DNA from: JBEKLJ01 sp050010255
GTDB lineage: Bacteria; Acidobacteriota; Terriglobia; Bryobacterales; Bryobacteraceae
NCBI GenBank assembly: GCA_050010255.1
Contig: JBEKLJ010000106.1
Span: forward strand, 1-12,015
Length of the DNA: 12,015 bases
Reading direction: 5' to 3'
Below, in pieces: positions 1 through 5,408 of the stretch (position 1 is its first letter; each line of letters starts with the position of its first letter). Below the pieces are notes generated by a model, which searched no databases, was not told the DNA's origin, and worked only from the letters and a program-made list of their open reading frames with translations. The translations under genes were made by a program, and so were the position numbers.

Positions 1-2
1 CG

Positions 3-650
3 CTGCTGGCCGCGGCGCGCGCGCTCAGCGGCCGGCAGATCCCGCTGTTCCCGGTGAACCTGGGCGGCCTGGGCTTTCTTACCGCCATCTCCACCGACGA
101 GATCTGCGCGGAGCTGGAGCGCGCCTTCCGCGGCGGACACCGCATCGGCCCCCGCCGCATGCTGCGCTGCGAGCTGGTCCGCGACGGCGCCAGGGCCGTG
201 CAGCACGATGCCCTCAACGACGTCGTGATCACCAAGGCCTCCATCGCGCGCATGATCGATCTGGACGCTTTCGTGGACGGCCGCTTCGTCGCCGCCTACA
301 AGGCCGACGGCCTGATCGTCTGCACGCCCACCGGCTCGACCGCCTATTCGCTCTCCGCCGGCGGCCCCATCATCTTCCCGCGTGTCGGCGCGTTCTGCCT
401 CACGCCGATCTGCCCGCATACGCTGACCAACCGCCCCGTGATCGTGCCCGATACGAGCACCATCACCGTGCTGAACCGCGCCGGCGACGATGATGCCTAT
501 CTGACCATCGACGGCCAGGTGGGCGAACCGCTGCGCGCCGGCGACAAGGTGGTGTGTGACCGCTCGCCGCACGTGCTGCAACTGATCCGCCCGCCAAAGT
601 CCCATTTCTTCGACGTGCTCAGACAGAAGCTGAAGTGGGGCGAGAGGTGA
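3..650 (+). CDS. nadK: NAD kinase, 5'-truncated by window edge
   Basis: ATP-dependent (or polyphosphate-dependent) NAD kinase makes NADP+ from NAD+ in the cytoplasm. The frame is open from base 3 and the start codon lies to the left, so about 215 C-terminal residues are visible. The family's GGDGT nucleotide loop would lie just outside the window. Visible conserved blocks, in order, are VNLGGLGFLT, the LNDVV segment (usually LNE), ADGLIVCTPTGSTAYSLSAGG (the NAD-binding core), the LTPICPHTLTNRP block, and a C-terminal TIDGQ motif followed by PPKSHFFDVLRQKL. These match NAD kinases end to end with no frameshift. The possible GTG at 54 is internal to the conserved core, so it is not the start. 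The stop TGA overlaps the next gene's proposed GTG, suggesting co-transcription with the symporter. Identification is firm; only the N-terminus is missing. Confidence 0.96.
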   Translation: MLAAARALSGRQIPLFPVNLGGLGFLTAISTDEICAELERAFRGGHRIGPRRMLRCELVRDGARAVQHDALNDVVITKASIARMIDLDAFVDGRFVAAYKADGLIVCTPTGSTAYSLSAGGPIIFPRVGAFCLTPICPHTLTNRPVIVPDTSTITVLNRAGDDDAYLTIDGQVGEPLRAGDKVVCDRSPHVLQLIRPPKSHFFDVLRQKLKWGER

Positions 651-1849
651 GGCGGCTCTCCCTCACCGTTTGGATCTTTTTCGGCATGGCCGCGGGCATT
701 CTGCTCGGAGCGCTCGCGCCGTCGCTGGCCGTCAAACTGGCGCCGGTGAGCGACGTCTTCCTGCGGCTCATCAAGTCCGTGATCGCGCCGCTGATCTTCG
801 GCACGCTGGTTTACGGCATCGCGGGCGGCGGCAGCCTGAGGGCGATGGGCCGCATCGGTCTGAAGACCATCCTCTACTTCGAGCTCGTGACCACGATCGC
901 GCTGTTTCTCGGGCTGGCGGCGGCCAACCTGATTCAGCCCGGCGTGGGCATGAGGGCCGGCAAGGCGCTTCCGCCGTCCGAGGCCGGGCTGACCCTCTCC
1001 GGCGTGCTCCACAGCGTCTTTCCAGAAAGCGTTATCGACGCCATGGCGCGCGGCGAAGTGCTCCAGGTCGTCGTCTTCGCGCTCCTGTTCGGCGCCGCCT
1101 GCGCGGCCATCGGAGCCAAGGCCAGGCCGGTCGTGGAGTTCTGCGGCGCCCTGGCCGAAGTGATGTTCCGCTTCACGCGCTACGTCATGTGCCTGGCGCC
1201 GCTCGGCGTCGGCGCGGCCCTGGCGGTGGCGCTCGGCGGCGAGGGATTCTCGGTGCTGGCCGCGCTGGGAAAATTCGTCCTGACCGTGTGCGCCGCGCAG
1301 GCGGTTTTCGTCGTGGCCGTGCTCGGCGCGGTGATGGCGATCGCCCGCGTGCCGGCGGTCAGGTTCTGGCAAGCCGCGCGCGAGCCGTTCCTCATTGCGT
1401 TCTCGACGGCCACCAGCGTGGCCGCGCTGCCCAAGGCGCTCGAGAACATGGAGCGTTTTGGCGTACCGCGCCACATCGTGGCTTTCGTCCTTCCCACTGG
1501 TTGCAGCTTCAACCTCGACGGCACCACGCTCTACCTCTCGCTGGCCGCGGTATTCGCCGCGCAGACGGCGGGCATTCACCTCACGCTCTCTCAGCAGCTC
1601 CTGATGATGCTCACCCTGATGCTGACCAGCAAGGGCGTGGGCGGCGTGCGGAGCGCCTCATTGGTGGTTCTTTCCGGGACCCTGGTTATGTTCGGCATCC
1701 CCCTGGAAGCCCTGGCGCTGCTGATCGGCATCGACGCCGTGACGGACATGGTCCGCACCTCGGTGAACATGCTCGGCAACTGCCTGGCCACCGCGGTCGT
1801 GGCCCGCTGGGAAGGTGTGACCGTGTTTAGTAGCCCGTCCCCGAACTAG
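647..1849 (+). CDS. Na+/H+-coupled dicarboxylate or glutamate/aspartate symporter (DAACS family)
   Basis: Inner-membrane secondary transporter of the GltP/DctA/Glt(Ph) family, about 400 residues, the usual length, with hydrophobic helices throughout. Family signatures are present: IKSVIAPLIFGTLVYGI near the N-terminus, a helical-hairpin-1 serine segment FSTATSVAALP (about residue 252), PTGCSFNLDGTTLY (the NMDGT-like motif, about residue 288), the hairpin-2 segment LTSKGVGGVRSAS, and GIDAVTDMVRTSVNMLGN in the last helix. In Glt(Ph) numbering, the D394 and R397 equivalents (D367, R370 here) are kept, favouring an acidic amino acid substrate, while D405 is Asn, as in DctA. The exact substrate is therefore open. 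I chose GTG at 647 (overlap GTGA with the nadK stop). GTG at 635, four codons longer, is possible. The last residues (SSPSPN) are encoded by a copy of the intergenic 14-base repeat. Confidence 0.93.
   Translation: MRRLSLTVWIFFGMAAGILLGALAPSLAVKLAPVSDVFLRLIKSVIAPLIFGTLVYGIAGGGSLRAMGRIGLKTILYFELVTTIALFLGLAAANLIQPGVGMRAGKALPPSEAGLTLSGVLHSVFPESVIDAMARGEVLQVVVFALLFGAACAAIGAKARPVVEFCGALAEVMFRFTRYVMCLAPLGVGAALAVALGGEGFSVLAALGKFVLTVCAAQAVFVVAVLGAVMAIARVPAVRFWQAAREPFLIAFSTATSVAALPKALENMERFGVPRHIVAFVLPTGCSFNLDGTTLYLSLAAVFAAQTAGIHLTLSQQLLMMLTLMLTSKGVGGVRSASLVVLSGTLVMFGIPLEALALLIGIDAVTDMVRTSVNMLGNCLATAVVARWEGVTVFSSPSPN
1830..1843 (+). repeat. 14-base motif GTAGCCCGTCCCCG, copy 1
   Basis: This copy lies inside the last codons of the symporter gene. 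A second copy, inverted, is at 1865-1878 (12 of 14 identical to the reverse complement). A weaker direct copy is at 1907-1920 (GCTGCCTGTACCCG), and a fourth at 8390-8403 (GTAGCCTGTCCCCG, 13 of 14 identical). Copies 1 and 2 could form a hairpin with a 21-base loop. The family resembles a small dispersed extragenic repeat; I do not know a named element that matches. Confidence 0.6.
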
Positions 1850-1854
1850 GGCCG

Positions 1855-1930
1855 GCGCCCAAAACGGGGCCAGGCTACTCTGTCCCGAGCGCAGCGAGTG
1901 GACAGAGCTGCCTGTACCCGTTTTCGGCGC
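1855..1930. terminator. Long imperfect hairpin between convergent genes (candidate bidirectional terminator)
   Basis: Positions 1855-1885 pair with 1900-1930 (26 of 31 by hand count), around a 14-base loop, CGAGCGCAGCGAGT. The innermost 8 pairs (CTCTGTCC / GGACAGAG) and the CAAAACGGG-like outer part are nearly perfect; the 5 mismatches are spread out. The element fills almost the whole gap between the symporter stop (1849) and the VWFA gene stop codon (1931-1933 on the other strand). It could end transcription or protect 3' ends for both genes, since an AAAA/TTTT pair sits in the stem, although there is no U-run directly after the stem. It could also be a REP-type element. The stem is seen in the sequence; the function is inferred. 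Confidence 0.6.
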
Positions 1931-2959
1931 TTACGGAGCGAAGGGGTAGTAGCCTCTGCGCGCCCGGACCCTTACATCGGACAGGCCCGGCACGTCCACC
2001 CGAAGCGAGCGGAACTGGCGGGCAGTGTCGCTCGTGTCGGGAACGTAGCGCAGAATGTACTGCGTGGTGACCTCCCCGGCCACCTTGACGATGGCATCGA
2101 ACATGTTGCTGGAGATTGCGGCGGCGTACTCTCCGGAGCCCACCGTGAGGGCGTAATTACCTTCATCTTGCGGCTTGGAGAGGTAGCCCGACACGTCTTT
2201 GTAGACGTTCTCGAGCGGATACTCGACCCGGCCGCCCGTTTCGTCGGCCAGACGCCGCAGCGTTGTGTCGCCCTCGCTGGTGAAGCCGAACGCCACCGTG
2301 CTCACGCCATAGATGGTCACCAGGTTTCGCTGGGCCAGTTCGATGATCTCGTCGACGCTGTGCCTGCTGGCGTTGTCGTTGCCGTCGCCGATGACGATCA
2401 GCACGCGCCGCGGCTCGATGGGCTCGCCCCGGATCAGGTTGTGCCTGGTGATGCCGAGGTAGATTGCGTCCAGCAGCGCCGCGCCGCCACCCGGCTTCAG
2501 TTTGCGGATCTTGTCCACGATCGGCTCGGGGTCCTGGGTGGTGTTGACCGCCAGCTCGGCGTCCGTTGAATAGGTGACCAGGAAACCGCTGTACTTGCGT
2601 TGCCGGTCTTCCGACAGCAGCATCCAGACCAGCTCCATGGACGTGTCCTGAAACGCCTTCCAGTGCACGCGCGAGGAGCTGCTCAGATCCAGCAGAAACC
2701 CGACCACCACGGGCTGGTTATGCTCGCGGCTGAAGTAGACGATCTTCTGCTCCCGGCCGTTCTCGAAGATGCGGAAGTCGGATCGGTCCAGGTTCGAGAT
2801 GAAGGCGCCTTTGGAGTCCGTCACCGTCACGGGCACGATGACCTCGTTGACCTGCACGCGAATCGGCGCCGGCTGCGGCTCCCCCTGCTGCGGCTGCGGA
2901 GTCTGGGCGAACGCCAGCCCGCACATGCCGAAGACCGCGAGAAGACCACCCCGAAGCAT
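1931..2959 (-). CDS. Secreted VWFA-related protein of the acidobacterial type
   Basis: A 342-residue protein matching the acidobacterial VWFA-related family (TIGR03436 as I recall it). Residues 1-18 form a signal peptide (MLRGG, hydrophobic stretch, AFA|Q), followed by a Pro/Gln-rich linker. A short beta domain follows (about 33-80: VNEVIVPVTVTDSKG, then DFRIFENGREQKI). The von Willebrand A domain starts with MIDAS motif DLSSS (D91, S93, S95). The usual GGT-ALYDAI element reads GGGAALLDAI, so the MIDAS threonine appears to be Ala, and the ISDG strand reads VIGDGNDN (D192 kept). The C-terminus ends VRARRGYYPFAP, typical of the family. Function in this family is unknown; metal-dependent extracytoplasmic protein binding is inferred. 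I chose ATG 2959 for the signal peptide; ATG 2971 or 3013 would extend the N-terminus. No Shine-Dalgarno is seen at either inner start. Confidence 0.9.
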   Translation of the reverse strand: MLRGGLLAVFGMCGLAFAQTPQPQQGEPQPAPIRVQVNEVIVPVTVTDSKGAFISNLDRSDFRIFENGREQKIVYFSREHNQPVVVGFLLDLSSSSRVHWKAFQDTSMELVWMLLSEDRQRKYSGFLVTYSTDAELAVNTTQDPEPIVDKIRKLKPGGGAALLDAIYLGITRHNLIRGEPIEPRRVLIVIGDGNDNASRHSVDEIIELAQRNLVTIYGVSTVAFGFTSEGDTTLRRLADETGGRVEYPLENVYKDVSGYLSKPQDEGNYALTVGSGEYAAAISSNMFDAIVKVAGEVTTQYILRYVPDTSDTARQFRSLRVDVPGLSDVRVRARRGYYPFAP

Positions 2960-2969
2960 ACAACTAACC

Positions 2970-2975
2970 ATTATA
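2970..2975 (-). promoter_or_regulatory. Candidate -10 box TATAAT upstream of the VWFA gene
   Basis: A perfect TATAAT reads on the minus strand at 2975-2970, eleven bases before the ATG at 2959. The -35 region is poor (TTCTGC at 17-base spacing). A start of transcription about 7 bases downstream would leave a leader of only a few bases before that ATG, which would fit the absence of a ribosome-binding site. This is suggestive only. Confidence 0.35.
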
Positions 2976-2991
2976 GAGGTCACCACAGACG

Positions 2992-3027
2992 CGCAGAAGC
3001 GCTCGGCCCTCAAACTGGGCCTCTGCG
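2992..3027 (-). terminator. Intercistronic hairpin between kdgK and the VWFA gene
   Basis: CGCAGA (2992-2997) pairs with TCTGCG (3022-3027), and GGCCC (3005-3009) with GGGCC (3017-3021). This gives 11 perfect pairs with a 7-base one-sided bulge and a 7-base loop. It begins 8 bases past the kdgK stop in the direction of transcription. There is no U-tract, so it may be an attenuating or 3'-end-stabilising stem rather than a classical intrinsic terminator. Together with the TATAAT box it suggests the VWFA gene is at least partly a separate unit. Confidence 0.45.
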
Positions 3028-3034
3028 GTTCATT

Positions 3035-4069
3035 CTACCTCTGCACCCGTCCGGAGCCGCCGCCCTTGAGCAGCGCCTTGACCTCCTCGGCGCTGAAGCG
3101 GTTGAAGTCCCCGGGGACGGAGTGCTTCAGGCAGGAGGCGGCCACCGCGAACTCGAGCGCCTCCTGGTGACTCCCCAGGTGCTGGAGACCGTAGATCAGG
3201 CCGCCGGCGAAGGCGTCCCCGCCGCCCACCCGATCGACAATGTGCGTGATCTCGTAGCGCCGGCTGCCGAGAAACTCCTTCCCGTCGTGCAGGCAGGCCG
3301 ACCAGCCATTGTGGGAGGCGCTCCGGGACTCGCGCAGCGTGATCGCCATCACCTTCAGGTTCGGGTATTCGTGCAGCACCTCCTGCGCGAGCTGGGAGTA
3401 CTGCGAGACGTCGAGCTGGCCCGCGTGCACGTCCACTTCGGCCTGGATGCCGAGCGCCATCTGGCAGTCTTCCTCGTTGGCGATGCCGACATCGACGAGC
3501 TTGAACAGCTCCCTCATCACCTCGGGCGCGGTCTTGCCCCACTTCCAAAGGTTCTTGCGGTAGTTCAAATCACAGGAGACGGTGAGACCCTTGGCGCGGG
3601 CCTTCTGGACGGCTTCGAGCGCCAGGCCGGCGGCGCCCTGGCTGATCGCCGGCGTGATGCCGGTGACGTGGAACCAGCCCGCATCCTCTAGCGCACTGTC
3701 CCAGTCGATGTCGCCGGGCCGGGCCAGCGCGATTGCGCTTCCCTCGCGGTCGTAGACCACCTTCGAGGGGCGCTGGTTGGCGCCCGTCTCCAGGAAGTAG
3801 ATTCCCATCCGCCCTTTGCCGCGCACGATCTTCGACGTGTCCACGCCGAAGCCGCGGAGCTGCTGAATCGCCGCCTCCGCGATCGGGTTGCCGGCTGGCA
3901 GCGCGGTGACGTACCGCGCCGGCACTCCGAACCCGGCCAGGCTGACCGCGACGTTGGCCTCGCCGCCGCCGAAGGTCGCCAGGAACTGCGGCGATTGCAG
4001 GAACCGCTCGCAACCCGGCGGCGCCAGCCGCAGCATGATCTCTCCGAATGTGACGACTGTCTTCGTCAT
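3035..4069 (-). CDS. kdgK: 2-keto-3-deoxygluconate kinase (PfkB family sugar kinase)
   Basis: Phosphorylates 2-keto-3-deoxygluconate to KDPG with ATP in the cytoplasm, linking uronate/pectin breakdown to the lower Entner-Doudoroff pathway. The protein has 344 residues. PfkB features in order: VTFGEIMLRLAPP at the N-terminus, substrate motif FGGGEANVAVSLAGFG (about 33-48), DLNYRKNLWKW (167-177, typical of KDG kinases), NEEDC (198-202), and PfkB signature 2, DRVGGGDAFAGG, with catalytic Asp at about 285. The end, KHSVPGDFNRFSAEEV, is also typical. Other PfkB kinases (fructo-, ribo- or tagatose kinase) are less likely because of the DLNYR and DRVGGGD wording. A good Shine-Dalgarno (AGGAG, 9 bases before ATG) overlaps the stop codon of the upstream RidA-like gene, implying co-transcription and perhaps translational coupling. 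No aldolase or uronate dehydratase gene is nearby. Confidence 0.9.
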   Translation of the reverse strand: MTKTVVTFGEIMLRLAPPGCERFLQSPQFLATFGGGEANVAVSLAGFGVPARYVTALPAGNPIAEAAIQQLRGFGVDTSKIVRGKGRMGIYFLETGANQRPSKVVYDREGSAIALARPGDIDWDSALEDAGWFHVTGITPAISQGAAGLALEAVQKARAKGLTVSCDLNYRKNLWKWGKTAPEVMRELFKLVDVGIANEEDCQMALGIQAEVDVHAGQLDVSQYSQLAQEVLHEYPNLKVMAITLRESRSASHNGWSACLHDGKEFLGSRRYEITHIVDRVGGGDAFAGGLIYGLQHLGSHQEALEFAVAASCLKHSVPGDFNRFSAEEVKALLKGGGSGRVQR

Positions 4070-4081
4070 CGCTAAGAACTC

Positions 4082-5209
4082 CTATTTGATCTCCGGAACG
4101 ACTGCTATCAGATCGAACGAGAAGGAAGCGTCCATCGACGGCAACCCCTCAATCGGCAGGGCCGTGATGGCGGGTGGCTTCGCGCCGTCGAAGTACTCCG
4201 CGCCAACCCGCTGGGCCAGATCCGCGGCAGCGCGCGACAGTGGGTAAATGTGAACCACCGCGGCGCCGCGGCGGAAGCCCGCCACGGCCTCGAGCCCCTT
4301 TTCGAGGCGCTGAAACGCCAGCCGGGCGTCGGCCTCTCCGGTTCCGAAAGCCAGTTGCGCACCGGTGATGGCGAGGCGCCCGGGGCCGATCGTGACCGCC
4401 GCGGAGTGGCGTGCTCCCCCGGCCGGCCCCGGCTCCTCCAGCGTCTCCATCTGCTCCCGGGGAGCGCTGCTCAAGCGGCCGGCCGCCTCGCAGGCCGCGC
4501 TGGTATGCAGTGCTCCACGCAGCGGCTGCAGCAGGTTGAGGGCGGCTTGGGGGAACTGCCGGCTAGCTGCGGCGCGGACCTTCTCGACATCCGCCAGGGA
4601 CGTGAGGTAGCAGGTCACCGCCAGCACGTCGCCGGGGCCGGCGCCGGCCCAGCCCAAGGCCCGGCGCACGTGCTCCAGCGCCTTCTCAGCCAGCGGCGCC
4701 ACCGGTTCCAGCGGCGCATCCACGCTGAATGCCTGGCCAGCCACGAACACCAGCCCCTTGGGGTTGACCGGCTTCCGGTCAGTGGCCAGTGCCTCCAGAA
4801 CCACCTGCGCCCCCTCTTGCGGCAGCGCCCCAACCTGGATCACCGTGAGCGTCGGCAGCGGCAGGCGCCTGTCGGTGAATTCCTCGCTGACGATGGCCTG
4901 CACGCGGCGCGTGTCGCCCGTGCCGGCGACAAACGCGCGCAGCCGCACGACCGGGCGGTCCTGCCGCAGCAGCCACCTCAGCGCCTCGCGCACCTGCTGC
5001 GAGAGCAGCCCCTTGGAGTAAAGCGGCGTGACCTGAAACGCCAGGCGCTCGGCCTCGGCCACCGCCACCACCGGCGGTTCCTTGGGAAGCTCGAGGACCT
5101 GAGTGATCTCCTCCTCTTGGCCCTTCTTCCCCTTTTTCTTCTTCTCGGCGGCCTGGGCTGTCAGCGTCCAGGCCAGCGCGAGGCACATCAAACCGACGAG
5201 ACACCTCAT
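4082..5209 (-). CDS. Exported protein with three tandem RidA/YjgF-like domains
   Basis: A 375-residue protein. Residues 1-21 look like a signal peptide (MRCLVGLMCLALAWTLTAQA), followed by a strongly charged linker (EKKKKGKKGQEEE). Three RidA-like folds follow: about 48-142 (ending GALPQEGAQVVLEALA), about 148-245 (VNPKGLVFVAGQA ... ADVEKVRAAASRQFP), and about 268-371 (IGPGRLAITGAQLAFGTGEADARLAFQRLEKGLEAV ... AVVP). Canonical RidA is a single-domain homotrimer of about 130 residues that hydrolyses reactive enamines/imines, with a key Arg (R105 in E. coli) in a PARSCVEV-like strand. The matching strands here (PTLTVIQV, AALNLLQP and PAITALPI, by eye) lack that Arg, so enamine deaminase activity is doubtful. 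Domain 2 is the clearest match; domains 1 and 3 are more diverged. Start ATG 5209 was chosen for the signal peptide, since a longer in-frame extension to 5410 runs through the promoter region. Location is inferred as periplasmic. Confidence 0.82.
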   Translation of the reverse strand: MRCLVGLMCLALAWTLTAQAAEKKKKGKKGQEEEITQVLELPKEPPVVAVAEAERLAFQVTPLYSKGLLSQQVREALRWLLRQDRPVVRLRAFVAGTGDTRRVQAIVSEEFTDRRLPLPTLTVIQVGALPQEGAQVVLEALATDRKPVNPKGLVFVAGQAFSVDAPLEPVAPLAEKALEHVRRALGWAGAGPGDVLAVTCYLTSLADVEKVRAAASRQFPQAALNLLQPLRGALHTSAACEAAGRLSSAPREQMETLEEPGPAGGARHSAAVTIGPGRLAITGAQLAFGTGEADARLAFQRLEKGLEAVAGFRRGAAVVHIYPLSRAAADLAQRVGAEYFDGAKPPAITALPIEGLPSMDASFSFDLIAVVPEIK

Positions 5210-5408
5210 TGGGTTGGCGGATCCGCGATGCGCGGCTTCGCAGTCGATTGTATCAGTTCGTTCCACCCGTTTTCCCGCCTCGCCGCCGCCGCAGCAGCAG
5301 ATTGCTCGTGAAACATCGGGGCTGGTGCATGTTCCCGGCCTGTGGTCCCGCTCTTGTCCGGGCTGGACGCCCGCCATCCAATATGGTAGAGTGAGGGCTG
5401 CAATTGGC
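5210..5408. promoter_or_regulatory. Divergent promoter region between the triple-RidA gene and pdxR
   Basis: A 199-base gap serving both directions. For pdxR, a weak pair, TGGACG (5364-5369) and TAGAGT (5387-5392) with a 17-base spacer, would start transcription close to the ATG at 5409. Upstream of it lie three similar octamers in the same direction: TGTTCCCG (5330-5337), TGGTCCCG (5343-5350) and TTGTCCGG (5354-5361). PdxR-type regulators of other bacteria bind direct repeats near their promoters, so these are the best operator candidates, but the similarity is modest. Confidence 0.35.
5247..5255 (-). promoter_or_regulatory. Candidate extended -10 promoter for the triple-RidA/kdgK unit
   Basis: The minus strand reads TGATACAAT (5255 to 5247): an extended -10 (TGn) plus TACAAT, five of six consensus bases. 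It lies about 38 bases before the ATG at 5209, leaving a leader of roughly 30 bases. No convincing -35 hexamer is seen, which extended -10 promoters can tolerate. Confidence 0.4.

Noticed and set aside
497..1579. Long leftward reading frame (360 codons) opposite nadK and the symporter
   Set aside because: It is rich in Arg, His, Gln and Gly with no recognisable domain, and it mirrors a well-conserved symporter and nadK on the other strand. Such antisense frames are common in GC-rich DNA.
1898..3691. Rightward frames of 200-360 codons opposite the VWFA and kdgK genes
   Set aside because: The leftward proteins show clear families with ordered motifs; the rightward translations are low-complexity shadows.
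5103..5408. Upstream extension of pdxR to 5103
   Set aside because: The extension runs antisense through the RidA-like gene's signal peptide and the divergent promoter, and adds about 100 residues absent from MocR proteins. ATG 5409 gives the normal N-terminus.
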